Below are positions 40,213-48,522 of a stretch of DNA of 64,000 bases, piece by piece. The stretch spans positions 124,001 through 188,000 of the forward strand of contig NZ_AUMO01000017.1 of NCBI RefSeq assembly GCF_000430725.1. The letters are read 5' to 3'. The notes beneath the pieces are model-generated. The model saw nothing but the letters and a program-made list of their open reading frames with translations, was not told the origin of the DNA and did not search any database. The translations under genes and the position numbers were made by a program. Every line of letters starts with the position of its first letter. Position 1 is the stretch's first letter. The stretch is from Azohydromonas australica DSM 1124. Lineage in GTDB: Bacteria > Pseudomonadota > Gammaproteobacteria > Burkholderiales > Burkholderiaceae_C.

Positions 40213-40620
40213 TCAGTTCTCGGGCTGGTCCTGCTGCTGGATGTACTGCTGCAGGACGGCCAGCGGCGCACCGCCGCAGGACAGCACGCAGTAGCTGCGC
40301 GACCAGAGCACGGGCTTGGCATAGAAGGCGTCCAGGTGTGTGGCGAAGGTGTTGCGCAAGCGCCGGCTGGTGCCGGTCTTGAGCGCGTTCACAAAGTCGG
40401 CCAGGGCCGTGGTGGGCGGCAACTCCAGCAGCAGATGCACATGGTCGGGCTCGCCGTTGCACTCGATGAGCCGCCCGCCCCATGCCTGGCAGCGCTCGCG
40501 CGCTTGGCTCTTGAAGTCCTCCAGCATTGGCGCAGTGATGCACTTGCGCCGGTACTTCGTGACCAGGACCAAATGGTAGTGAAGTGAATAAACGCAGTGG
40601 TTAAGGGTGTTTATCTGCAT
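40213..40620 (-). CDS. tnpA: IS200/IS605 transposase TnpA (Y1 HUH family)
   Basis: Single-strand DNA transposase that nicks and rejoins the hairpin ends. 135 residues: YSLHYHLVLVTKYRRK at the N-terminus, the metal-binding His60-Val-His62 in EPDHVHLLLELPP and the catalytic Tyr126 in VLQQYIQQQ. Length and motifs are complete. Its start region and that of tnpB are back to back, only 22 bp apart, so their promoters overlap (TATATT at 40627-40632 is a likely -10 for tnpB). Confidence 0.96.
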   Translation of the reverse strand: MQINTLNHCVYSLHYHLVLVTKYRRKCITAPMLEDFKSQARERCQAWGGRLIECNGEPDHVHLLLELPPTTALADFVNALKTGTSRRLRNTFATHLDAFYAKPVLWSRSYCVLSCGGAPLAVLQQYIQQQDQPEN

Positions 40621-40642
40621 TCATGCTATATTAACCAAAGGC

Positions 40643-41917
40643 ATGAACGCGCCGCGCAACCTTCGCAAGACGACCCTTCGGCTGTACCCGACGCTGAAGC
40701 AGGAAGCGGCCTTGCACGCGCTGCTGCGCTCGCACCAGCAGCTCTACAACGCCGCGCTGGAAGAACGCATCGACTGCTATCGCAAGACCGGCGAGTCGCT
40801 GACCTTCGCGGCGCAGTGCAAGTCGCTCACCGCTTTGCGCAAGCAGTGCCCCGAGTGGGCCGAGGCGGCGAACTGCTCCAGCCAGCAGATGACGCTGCGC
40901 CGGCTGGACAAGGCGTTCGCCGCGTTCTTCCGCCGCGTCAAGGCGGGTCAGGCGCCCGGGTTCCCGCGCTTCAAGTCGCTGGCCCGGTTCCCGGGCTTCA
41001 GCTTCAAGGGGCACGGTGACGGCTGGCGCTTCACTCCTGGCGCCGACTGGAGACACGGCACGCTGCGGCTGTCGGGCGTTGGGCACCTGCGCGCACGCGG
41101 CAATGCCCGCCAGGGTGGCGACGTGCGCGCCAGTGACGTGCTACACCGCGACGGCAAGTGGTACTTGTCGCTAACGCTGGACATCGGCACGCCGCAGCGC
41201 GAGCGCACGGGCAACGCTGCCATGGCCTTCGATTGGGGCGTGCAAACCTTCTTCACCGGCGTGGACCACGCGGGCGAGGAATTGCGCCTGGACAACCCGC
41301 GCTGGTGGCAGACCGAGAAGGACCACATCATCGGGCTGCAGCAGGCCGTCTCGCGCAAGCGCAACAAGCGAAGCAACCGCCGCCGCAAGGCCGTGCAACG
41401 ACTCGCCAGCGCACGCGCCAAGACCGCCCGGCGCCGCCTGGATTGGGCGCACAAGGAAACGGCCAAACTCGCCGGCCGCTTCGCGCTGGTGGCCACCGAA
41501 GGGCTGCGCATCGCCAACATGACGCGCAGCGCGTGCGGGACGATGGAGGAACCCAGAAAGAACGTTGCTCAGAAAGCGGGCCTGAACCGCGAGATTCTGG
41601 ACACAGCCCCCGCGCTGTTCACTTCCCTGCTTCGCTGCAAAGTGCTGGAAACTGGTGGCGAATGGGTCGAGGCGCCGACACTCAAGCTCAAGCCAAGCCA
41701 GCGATGCCCCGCGTGCTGGGCCCTGGCTAAAAAGAGCCTGTCGATGCGCACGCACACATGCGCGCAATGCGGTTACACCGAGCCTCGCGACCTGGCTTCG
41801 GCGCGCGTCGTGCTGAACTGGGCGCTGGGTACGCAAAACGGTCAGGAACTGGCCGGTATAGGGGCGCGTGGGCGCCCCTGTGAAACTCCATCCTTTGCGC
41901 AGCAAAGGGTGGAGTAG
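40643..41917 (+). CDS. tnpB: TnpB RNA-guided nuclease of IS200/IS605
   Basis: Programmable RuvC-type nuclease, ancestor of Cas12, acting with an RNA from the element's right end. 424 residues: helix-turn-helix start, RuvC-I Asp197 in AMAFDWGVQTFF, RuvC-II Glu286 in LVATEGLRIANMT, zinc finger Cys355-Cys358-Cys373-Cys376, and RuvC-III Asp383 in EPRDLASARVVLNWAL. All catalytic residues seem present. ATG at 40643. The stop codon lies just beyond the right-end hairpin, so the guide-RNA region must overlap the 3' coding end. Confidence 0.94.
   Translation: MNAPRNLRKTTLRLYPTLKQEAALHALLRSHQQLYNAALEERIDCYRKTGESLTFAAQCKSLTALRKQCPEWAEAANCSSQQMTLRRLDKAFAAFFRRVKAGQAPGFPRFKSLARFPGFSFKGHGDGWRFTPGADWRHGTLRLSGVGHLRARGNARQGGDVRASDVLHRDGKWYLSLTLDIGTPQRERTGNAAMAFDWGVQTFFTGVDHAGEELRLDNPRWWQTEKDHIIGLQQAVSRKRNKRSNRRRKAVQRLASARAKTARRRLDWAHKETAKLAGRFALVATEGLRIANMTRSACGTMEEPRKNVAQKAGLNREILDTAPALFTSLLRCKVLETGGEWVEAPTLKLKPSQRCPACWALAKKSLSMRTHTCAQCGYTEPRDLASARVVLNWALGTQNGQELAGIGARGRPCETPSFAQQRVE
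41885..41915. repeat. Right-end hairpin of the IS200/IS605 element
   Basis: ACTCCATCCTTTGC (41885-41898) pairs with GCAAAGGGTGGAGT (41902-41915), one G-U pair, loop GCA. It lies inside the last codons of tnpB. It shares the CTCCATCC and GGGTGGAG arms with the left-end hairpin. Confidence 0.72.
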
Positions 41918-42051
41918 TTCATCGTGTGCACCTCCAGCACCTGCTGCGTGGGCAGCCTCAGGTACGCCGTGCACGAGAAAGGCTTGCGCGTGTGCGCGCG
42001 CCGCTCCGGCCCCGAGGAGACCCAATCCTTGACTTCTCTTGATCCGATCAT
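41918..42051 (-). pseudogene. 5' part of the interrupted PilZ-domain gene
   Basis: Begins with ATG at 42051 and encodes about 44 residues ending EVHTM-N at the element border. It has the PilZ RRxxxR motif (ERRAHTRKPFSCTAYL), which contacts cyclic di-GMP, and LRLPTQQVLEVHTM. The expected following D/NxSxxG motif is cut by the right end of the IS200/IS605 element. The remainder is at 39934-40116. It lies 56 bp downstream of the enoyl-CoA hydratase gene, same strand. Confidence 0.8.
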
Positions 42052-42107
42052 GGTGCGGGCGGTACAGCAGGCGGCCGCGCCGGGGCGCGGCCGCCGGGAA
42101 CATCACA

Positions 42108-42902
42108 TCAGCGATGCTTGAAATTCGCCTTGCGCTTGGACAAGAAGGCGTCCATGCCCTCCTTCTGGTCCTCGGTGGCGAACATGGAGTGGAACAGTCC
42201 GCGCTCGTAGGCGATGCCTTCGCTCAGCGTGGTCTCGTAGGCGCGGTTGACGCAGTCCTTGGCCATGATCACCGAGGGCAGCCCGAAGCTGCAGATCACC
42301 GCCGCCGCGGCCAGGGCCTCCTCCAGCAGCTTGTCCGCCGGCACCACGCGCGACACCAGCCCGGCGCGCTCGGCCTCCTGCGCGTCCATCATGCGGCCGG
42401 TCAGGATCAGGTCCATCGCCTTGCTCTTGCCGATGGCACGCGGCAGCCGCTGCGTGCCGCCGGCGCCGGGCATGATGCCGATCTTGATCTCGGGCTGGCC
42501 GAACTTGGCCGTGTCGGCGGCGATGATGAAGTCGCACATCATCGCCAGCTCGCAGCCCCCGCCCAGCGCGAAGCCGCCCACCGCGGCGATGACGGGCTTG
42601 CGCACCTTGCGGATCGTTTCCCAGTTGCGCGTGATGAACTGGGTCTTGAAGACGTCCATGAACTCGCGCTTGGCCATGGCGGCGATGTCGGCGCCGGCGG
42701 CGAAGGCGCGCTCGCTGCCCGTGAGGACGATGCAACCCACGCTGTCGTCGGCGTCGAAGGCCAGCAGCGCCTGGCCCAGCTCGTCCATCAGCGGATCGTT
42801 GAGCGCGTTGAGCGCCTTGGGCCGGTGCAGCGTGATCACCGCGGTCTTGAGCGTGCCGTCCTCGCCGCCGTGCAGCGCCGTCATCAGGTTCTGGAATTCC
42901 AT
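42108..42902 (-). CDS. Enoyl-CoA hydratase
   Basis: Crotonase-family hydratase of fatty-acid or amino-acid beta-oxidation. 264 residues: [16 protein letters not shown] (CoA-binding start), [12 protein letters not shown] (oxyanion hole), [17 protein letters not shown] with the first catalytic-type Glu, and [20 protein letters not shown] with the second Glu. The two glutamates and the glycine-rich loop indicate hydratase rather than isomerase activity. ATG at 42902. It stands alone, with the broken PilZ gene downstream. Confidence 0.93.
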   Translation of the reverse strand: MEFQNLMTALHGGEDGTLKTAVITLHRPKALNALNDPLMDELGQALLAFDADDSVGCIVLTGSERAFAAGADIAAMAKREFMDVFKTQFITRNWETIRKVRKPVIAAVGGFALGGGCELAMMCDFIIAADTAKFGQPEIKIGIMPGAGGTQRLPRAIGKSKAMDLILTGRMMDAQEAERAGLVSRVVPADKLLEEALAAAAVICSFGLPSVIMAKDCVNRAYETTLSEGIAYERGLFHSMFATEDQKEGMDAFLSKRKANFKHR

Positions 42903-42991
42903 CGGTCGTTCTCTCTTACGGAGTTCAGGGCGGCGCTGACTATACGGGGCGGATTCCCTGGAGGCGGGGACTGCGGGGCGCGCGCCAAGCC

Positions 42992-44260
42992 TCACCGCGA
43001 CTGCAGCGGCAGGCTCTTGAGCTTGAGGTCGGCCCAGACGTCGGCCGACTGGCGAATCAGCAGCCGCACCGGCAGGTACTGCAGCGTGGGCGCGAACCAC
43101 ACTTCGGCCGTCATCACGTCGCCGGCCACGGGCTCGCGCCGCGGCTTCACGTGCACCGCCTGCAGCGGGCCCAGCGGGGTGTCGATCTGCTCCTCGCCCA
43201 GCACGTCGTAGGTCCACAGGTCCAGCCGGCGCGGCAGCGCCAGCGGCAGCTCCACCACGTTTCCCCGGCGCAGCAGCTCCGGGTGCAGCGTGAACATCCA
43301 CGTCATCTGCACGAACTGGCTGGCACTGTCCTGCACGCCCAGCACGGGCACGCGGCGGCTGCCGCCGGACAGCACGATGGCCTCGGACTCGAAGCGCACC
43401 GTGGAGCGCCGCGGCGTCAGGAAGCCCAGCCGCGTCTCCTCGTCGTAGCGCTGCGGCACCAGCCCGCGCTTGCCCAGCTCGCCGTCGCTGCTCATGCGCC
43501 GCGTCATCAGCGGCGCGAAGCGCGGCCCCACCACCACCTCCAGGTGCACCTGGTAGCGCCTGTCCTGCCGCAGCCACTGCACGCGCGCGCTGCCGTGCAC
43601 GTCGCCGCGGTACCAGCCGGTGAGCTGGTAGTCGAGCTGCGTCGACGGAGGCCAGTCGCGGAAGGGCGACAAGGCGTCGGATTCGATGCCCGGCGGCACG
43701 GCCTGCGCCATGGCGGAGGCCGGCGGCGGCGCCGGGGCGGCGGCGTTGGCGGGGGCAGCGGCAGAAGCGGCGTCCGCCGTCGCCTGGGCCTGGCTGGCCG
43801 CGTCCGCGGGCGCCTCGGCCAGCGCCGGCACGTCGGAAGCCGTGGACGCGGGCTCCGAGGCGGCCTCGGCCACGACCGGCGTCTCTTGCGGCGACGGCTC
43901 GGAAGCCGCGTCCTGCGGCGCGGAGACGGCTTCCGGCGCCTCGGCCACGACTTCGGGCTCGGGTTCAGGCGCAGGCGGCGGCTCCGGCTGCGGCGCCGAG
44001 GCAGGCTTGGCGGCCGGCGGCGGCGCCTCGCGCTTCGGCGGTGGGGCGGGCGGTGGTGGCGGCGCGGGTGCCAGCGGCAACGTCGGCACCAGCTCGCGCA
44101 CGAAGGCCACTTCCATGCGCGGCGGCGGGGCGTCGGGCTGCGGCAGCGAGACGGCGATGTCGTTGATCAGCCAGACGTGCAGCAGCAGCACGGCGAGCGC
44201 CAGCAGCGCCAGCCGCAGCCGGCGCCGGGGACGGCGCTTCTGGGGGGAAACCACGGGCAT
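42992..44260 (-). CDS. DUF3108-domain protein with TonB-like proline-rich linker
   Basis: 422 residues: a basic N-terminus ([13 protein letters not shown]), one membrane helix (about 17-33), a long Pro/Ala/Glu-rich stretch (about 45-190), then the DUF3108 beta-rich domain ([20 protein letters not shown] to the end). Function is unknown. The N-terminal layout (one helix plus rigid Pro-rich linker) mimics TonB, suggesting an inner-membrane-anchored protein reaching across the periplasm. The C-terminal domain has [19 protein letters not shown], typical of DUF3108. No recognised partner nearby. Confidence 0.82.
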   Translation of the reverse strand: MPVVSPQKRRPRRRLRLALLALAVLLLHVWLINDIAVSLPQPDAPPPRMEVAFVRELVPTLPLAPAPPPPPAPPPKREAPPPAAKPASAPQPEPPPAPEPEPEVVAEAPEAVSAPQDAASEPSPQETPVVAEAASEPASTASDVPALAEAPADAASQAQATADAASAAAPANAAAPAPPPASAMAQAVPPGIESDALSPFRDWPPSTQLDYQLTGWYRGDVHGSARVQWLRQDRRYQVHLEVVVGPRFAPLMTRRMSSDGELGKRGLVPQRYDEETRLGFLTPRRSTVRFESEAIVLSGGSRRVPVLGVQDSASQFVQMTWMFTLHPELLRRGNVVELPLALPRRLDLWTYDVLGEEQIDTPLGPLQAVHVKPRREPVAGDVMTAEVWFAPTLQYLPVRLLIRQSADVWADLKLKSLPLQSR

Positions 44261-44312
44261 TCAGGCGGCGGCTAAGGCACCGCCATGACGGGCCAACAAC
44301 GGGAAGCTCGGC

Positions 44313-46052
44313 TCAGCCCTGCAGCCACGCCTTGCGCAGCGCGCGCGCCGATTCGCCCGCCTGCTCGTCCACCGCCAGCGCCACGCTGGTGGCGGGCTGC
44401 GCCGGCGGCTCGACGTGGCAGCTCAGCACGCGCTGGCCGCGCACCAGCAGCAGCTCGAAGGGCGCGCCCACGGTGAGCCACTGCTGCGCGTCCTCCAGCC
44501 GGCGCACGCGCCAGCGGTCCACCGCCAGCAGCTCGTCACCGGCCGACACGCCCGCGCGCTCGGCAGCACTGCCGCGCAGCACCGAGCGCACCTGCACGCC
44601 GGTCACCGGCCCCTCGCTCAGGCGCAGCCCCAGCACGGTGGCGAAGGGCAGCGGCTCGGTCTTCCAGGACACGCCCACGCGCGCCAGCAGCGGCTGCACG
44701 GCCACGTCCTCGGTGCCGTGCACCCAGGCATGCAGTTCCTCGGCCAGCGAGTGGCCGGCCACCTGCTGCAGCGCGCGCTCCACGTCCGCCTCGCCGATGG
44801 GCCCGCCGCCGCTGTCGCGCCACAGGGTGCGCATCACCTCGTCGAGCGAGCCCTCGCCCCGGCCGCGCAGCGTCAGGTCCAGCGCCAGCGCCACCAGGGA
44901 ACCCTTGGCGTAGTAGCTCACGGTGGCGTTGGGCGTGTTCTCGTCGCTGCGGTAGTACTTGACCCAGGCGTCGAAGCTGGACTGCGCCACGCTCTGCACG
45001 AAGCGCCCCGGCGTGGCCAGCACGCCGTTAAGGTTCTTGGCCACCAGCTTCAGATAGCGCGCCTCGTCGATGAGCCCGGCGCGCACCAGCAAGAGGTCGT
45101 CGTAGTAGGACGTGAAACCCTCGAAGAACCACAGCAGCTCGGTGTAGTTCTCCTGGCCGTAGTCCAGGCGCTCGAACTCGCGCGGCTTGAGCCGCTTGAC
45201 GTTCCAGCTGTGGAAGTATTCGTGGCTGATGAGGCCCAGCAGCGTGACGTAGCCCTCGGTCAGCGCCGTGGGCGGGTTGCCGCGGCGCGGCAGGTCGCGG
45301 CGCGAGGCGATCAGCGCCGTGCTGGCGCGGTGCTCCAGGCCGCCGTAGCCGTCCTCCACCACGTTGAGCAGGAAGACGTAGCGCCCGAACGGCACGGGCC
45401 CGTCCTGCGGGTGCCAGAAGGCGATCTGCGCCTCGCAGATGCGCCGCGCGTCGGCCAGCAGCCGCTCGCCGTCGAAGCCGGGCCAGGCGCCGGCGACCAC
45501 GAACTCGTGCGGCACGCCCGCGGCCTCGAAGCTGCCGCGCCAGAAGCGGCCCAGCTCGAAGGGGTGGTCGATGAGCTCGTCGTAGTCGGGCACGCCGAAG
45601 GTCAGCGCCGCGCCGCCCTCCACCGCCGGCATGGCTGTGGCCACCTCCCAGCCCTCGGGCAGCCGGCCGAAGCCGATCTGGTGCGGCTCGTGCTCGCGCC
45701 CTTCCACGCGCAGGCACAGGCTGGTGCCGTTGAAGAAGCCGCGGTCGGCGTCGAGGAAGGCGGTGCGCACCGAGGTGTCGAAGGCGTAGACCAGGCAGCT
45801 CACTTCCAGCGGCGCGTCGCCCGCGCAGGGCGCGAGCCAGGTGGTCTTGTCCAGCTGCCGCAGCGCCACGGGCGCGTCGCCCTGGCGCGCCTGCAGCCCC
45901 GAGAGGTGGCGGCCGAACTCGCGCACCATGTAGCTGCCCGGGATCCACACCGGCAGGCTCAGGCGCTGCTCGGCGGCGGGCCGCGGCACGCTCAACGTGA
46001 CGCGCCAGAGATGCGAAGGGGCGTCCTCGACGTCGATGCGGTAATGGATCAT
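44313..46052 (-). CDS. M61-family peptidase with C-terminal PDZ domain
   Basis: Zinc metallopeptidase (glycyl-aminopeptidase-like family M61). 579 residues: an N-terminal beta domain (VWIPGSYMVREFGRHL near 35-50), the zinc motif HEYFH at 277-281 (LISHEYFHSWNVKRLKP) with Glu311 in FFEGFTSYYDD as likely third ligand, and a PDZ domain at about 480-560 (VQVRSVLRGSAAERAGVSAG). No signal peptide is visible. ATG at 46052. The physiological substrate is not known for bacterial members. Confidence 0.92.
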   Translation of the reverse strand: MIHYRIDVEDAPSHLWRVTLSVPRPAAEQRLSLPVWIPGSYMVREFGRHLSGLQARQGDAPVALRQLDKTTWLAPCAGDAPLEVSCLVYAFDTSVRTAFLDADRGFFNGTSLCLRVEGREHEPHQIGFGRLPEGWEVATAMPAVEGGAALTFGVPDYDELIDHPFELGRFWRGSFEAAGVPHEFVVAGAWPGFDGERLLADARRICEAQIAFWHPQDGPVPFGRYVFLLNVVEDGYGGLEHRASTALIASRRDLPRRGNPPTALTEGYVTLLGLISHEYFHSWNVKRLKPREFERLDYGQENYTELLWFFEGFTSYYDDLLLVRAGLIDEARYLKLVAKNLNGVLATPGRFVQSVAQSSFDAWVKYYRSDENTPNATVSYYAKGSLVALALDLTLRGRGEGSLDEVMRTLWRDSGGGPIGEADVERALQQVAGHSLAEELHAWVHGTEDVAVQPLLARVGVSWKTEPLPFATVLGLRLSEGPVTGVQVRSVLRGSAAERAGVSAGDELLAVDRWRVRRLEDAQQWLTVGAPFELLLVRGQRVLSCHVEPPAQPATSVALAVDEQAGESARALRKAWLQG

Positions 46053-46128
46053 GGCTGCGGTCAGGGTGATGCGTGGGTGATGCGGGCCGCCGCGCCGGCG
46101 CCCCGGTGGATGAGCCGCAGCGGGCAGT

Positions 46129-46581
46129 TCAGGTGCCCGCCGCGCCCAGGAAACAGCTCAGCGCGCCAACGGCGGTGAGACGGAAGCGCAGCGTCAGCCA
46201 GGACTGAAGCCCCAGCGTGGGGTAGACGCGCCGGTCCACCAAGTAGCACGCCACCAGCAGCACGCCCTGCAGCACCAGGCCGGCATAGGGCGGCATCAGT
46301 AACGTCACCCAGGCCGCCAGCGAGGGCACCACACCCCAGGTGAAGAGCCGCGGCTGGCCGTGGATGAAGCCCAGCCCCCAGTGGATGCCCCCCAGGAAGG
46401 AGACGATCAGCGCCGCGTAGGCCGCCAGTGCATCCACCACGTAGGGATGCGCGTCCGGACGCACGAACCACACCAGCAGCGCGCCCAGGACGAAGGGAAT
46501 CAGGCCGGCATACCCCAGGCGCAGCGCGGGCTGCACGGGCAGGTAGGGGCCGGAAGGGGCGACGGTCACGGGCGTATGCAT
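46129..46581 (-). CDS. DUF3429-domain membrane protein
   Basis: 150 residues with four to five hydrophobic helices: LRLGYAGLIPFVLGALLVWF, ALAAYAALIVSFLGGIHWGL, RLFTWGVVPSLAAWVTLLM, GLVLQGVLLVACYLVDRRVY, LGLQSWLTLRFRLTAVGAL. The FLGGIHWGL stretch is the family hallmark as I recall it. Function unknown. Start ATG at 46581 preferred (MHTPVTVAPS); 46590 is an in-frame alternative. The open frame extends far upstream but only through the TnpB 3' end, which is coincidence. Confidence 0.83.
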   Translation of the reverse strand: MHTPVTVAPSGPYLPVQPALRLGYAGLIPFVLGALLVWFVRPDAHPYVVDALAAYAALIVSFLGGIHWGLGFIHGQPRLFTWGVVPSLAAWVTLLMPPYAGLVLQGVLLVACYLVDRRVYPTLGLQSWLTLRFRLTAVGALSCFLGAAGT

Positions 46582-46644
46582 GTGCAACATTGTGCCGTTG
46601 CTCCCCCTTACAGCCGGCTGACCGTTCCTAAAAGCATGGACAAC

Positions 46645-46730
46645 TGTTCCACTAGAACGGAACATCGTCCAAGACGCCCCCCGAACAGTGTTGGGAGCGG
46701 TTCGCGCCACGGGATTGCACCGTGGAAAAG
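46645..46730 (-). ncRNA. Candidate omega-RNA (right-end guide RNA) of the orphan TnpB
   Basis: The 3' end of the TnpB-like gene and its border contain two hairpins on the transcribed strand. One is a stem from CCACGG/CCGTGG (46707-46712, 46720-46725). The other is TGTTCC/GGAACA (46645-46664), which overlaps the stop codon at 46652-46654. In studied IS200/IS605 systems the guide scaffold covers exactly this position and the guide lies just outside the end. Structure is inferred only. Confidence 0.3.
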
Positions 46731-48286
46731 CGGTGTGCACTCGATGCCCGCGTGGCCGGGGACAAGGGTGCGGGCGGGTCCTTGGATCTGCCCGACCGCC
46801 AGTGCGCTGCGTGCGCCGCTTTGAGTGCTGAGCGAATTCCCGACCATTGCTGCCACACATGCTTCGCGCGATTCCTCGCGGGTACGGCGAAGGTGACGTG
46901 GCCGCCATTGCGCAGCGGCACGATGGCCTCACGTACGGCCGGGGCTTCACGCAGCCCCAATCCTCGACGGGCGACGGCACACGCCGCGCCCTGATGTACT
47001 GAAATGCCCCGGCGCTGTGCATGGTTCACCGCGCCGATGACCGAGGTGTATGCCGGGTTGACCTCGAACACTTCCACGCCGGCGCGCAGGCTTGCCGCCT
47101 TGAGGCCGGCGATCATCTTCGAGAAGACAAACGACGAGAGCAGCCTGGCGCGGGCCGGATCCACCGCTTCGAGCTCGGCCTTCCTTTTCTGGAAGTCCAG
47201 CTTCTCCAGGGCCAGCGGCTTGCCACGCGCCTTGGCCAGTGCTGCGATTTGCACGGCTGCATCGCCGATGAGGGCCTTGGCTTGGTCGCTGGACTTGCCA
47301 CGCGTGGGCAGTTCGAGGCGCCGCGCGTCCACCAGGTTCCCGAACCGGTCCAGCTCCGCCACGGCGAGGTGGTCAGCGTTGATGTCCAGGCCGATGCAGC
47401 CGTGCACCCGCGATGTGGTGACGGCCGCCGGCTCGATCTCGACGCTGGCGAACACGCGCCAGCCCTTGTCGTCACGCAAGAAGCGGTAGGTGATTGCACG
47501 CCGCACGCGCTTGGACGTCGGCCTGCCAGCTCGGGTAGAGACCGGCACGAGCCGGCTCATGGCCAGCGCCGAGACCAGGGCCCCGTGGCCGTAGGCAAAG
47601 CGCACGCCGGAAATCGTCAGGAACCTCGCCCCGCAGTGCTGCATCAGCGCGTCGGGCAGGCGCAGCTTCAGTTGCAGGCTGCCGTCCTCGCACACTGCGC
47701 CCTGGCAGGTCTGGTTGCCCGCGGTCTCGTCCTGGCTGCCCAGCACGAGAAACTGGCGGCTGCGCGAGCGGCGCCACTGGGCCAGCCACTGCTCATGGCT
47801 GGACAGGCCGTTGGCGTGCAGCTTGTACTGGGCATGGAACAGCCGGCGGCTGCCAAAGCACAGCCCCACCCGGCCCTGGGCCTCGTCGCGCTGCAGCGCC
47901 GCCAAGCGCTGCTCCAGCACGGCCAGACGCCGTCTCTTCTGATGCAACTTGTTGGTACCAGGACAGGTCTGGGCAAGCTTGTCGACCAGGCGGCGCGCCT
48001 TGGCAAGACGCGCCTTCGCCTCCTCGATGAGTTGCGGCCGGCGCTGCCGGATGGCCTGGACCTTGCCGTCGAGCTCGATGCGAACGGCGTTGAACTGGCG
48101 CGCGGTCAATCCGAACCGCGCCAGGAACTCGCGCTTGAGCCCGTTGAGATCGCGTTGCGCGCGCAACTCGGCGTGGAGACGGCGCTGCGCCCGGCCGTGC
48201 AGCTCGGCGTAGGCCTCCAAGGCGCGGGCCTGCTCGGGCGCGAGCACCAGCCGCGTTTGGTAGGTAAAGACGCAGCGCTCAGCCAT
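46652..48286 (-). CDS. TnpB-related RuvC protein without zinc finger
   Basis: 544 residues related to TnpB/Cas12 nucleases. A long helical N-terminal half (1-290) precedes RuvC-I Asp301 in CIGLDINADHLAVAELD and RuvC-II Glu361 in PLALEKLDFQKRKA. RuvC-III-like VNPAYTSVIG and HQGAACAVARRGLGL (430-445) follow. The CxxC zinc finger is absent, and the canonical third Asp is replaced by His431 or lost. This is the pattern of a TnpB-related subgroup I cannot name further. ATG at 48286 (MAERCVFTYQTRL). It could be active, nicking, or a DNA-binding-only derivative. Confidence 0.8.
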   Translation of the reverse strand: MAERCVFTYQTRLVLAPEQARALEAYAELHGRAQRRLHAELRAQRDLNGLKREFLARFGLTARQFNAVRIELDGKVQAIRQRRPQLIEEAKARLAKARRLVDKLAQTCPGTNKLHQKRRRLAVLEQRLAALQRDEAQGRVGLCFGSRRLFHAQYKLHANGLSSHEQWLAQWRRSRSRQFLVLGSQDETAGNQTCQGAVCEDGSLQLKLRLPDALMQHCGARFLTISGVRFAYGHGALVSALAMSRLVPVSTRAGRPTSKRVRRAITYRFLRDDKGWRVFASVEIEPAAVTTSRVHGCIGLDINADHLAVAELDRFGNLVDARRLELPTRGKSSDQAKALIGDAAVQIAALAKARGKPLALEKLDFQKRKAELEAVDPARARLLSSFVFSKMIAGLKAASLRAGVEVFEVNPAYTSVIGAVNHAQRRGISVHQGAACAVARRGLGLREAPAVREAIVPLRNGGHVTFAVPARNRAKHVWQQWSGIRSALKAAHAAHWRSGRSKDPPAPLSPATRASSAHRFSTVQSRGANRSQHCSGGVLDDVPF

Positions 48287-48522
48287 GAGACAACACCTGC
48301 ATCGACGCGATTGCCGTACTGCTTGACGGTAACCGGCATTTTGCTCTTGTGCCAATGCCACCTGAGTCAATTTCCACCACCATCCCGGCTTCCCATGGCA
48401 CATGCGCTGTGCCGCAGGCCGCGATTTCGTCTTCTTGTCCTATCTGCCCATATCTTTCTCAACTGCTGGCAATCCTTCATGCCGGGCGCCACAGGACGGC
48501 GGACGCCTCAAGGCCCGCGGCC

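Larger units (their letters stand above)
40117..41917. mobile_element. IS200/IS605-family insertion sequence (tnpA/tnpB divergent)
   Basis: About 1.8 kb element with divergently transcribed tnpA (- strand) and tnpB (+ strand), the IS605 arrangement. Both ends carry subterminal hairpins sharing CTCCATCC and GGGTGGAG arms instead of terminal inverted repeats, as expected for this family, which transposes as single-stranded DNA. It sits inside a PilZ-domain gene whose halves flank it. Ends are placed at the hairpin borders; a few bases either side are uncertain. Both genes look intact, so the element may still be active. Confidence 0.88.
46645..48359 (-). mobile_element. Orphan TnpB-carrying element (IS1341-like, no tnpA)
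   Basis: A single TnpB-like gene lies between the DUF3429 gene and dsbC, with candidate end hairpins: TGTTCC/GGAACA (46645-46650, 46659-46664) at the 3' side and GGCATT/AATGCC (48335-48340, 48354-48359) at the 5' side. No tnpA is present, so it would need a transposase in trans. Borders are guesses from the hairpins; no target-site duplication is expected in this family. Confidence 0.6.

Noticed and set aside
46129..47022. A longer DUF3429 protein beginning at 47022
   Set aside because: The extra 147 residues are antisense or out of frame to the TnpB 3' end and lack any conserved feature; MHTPVT at 46581 is the natural start.
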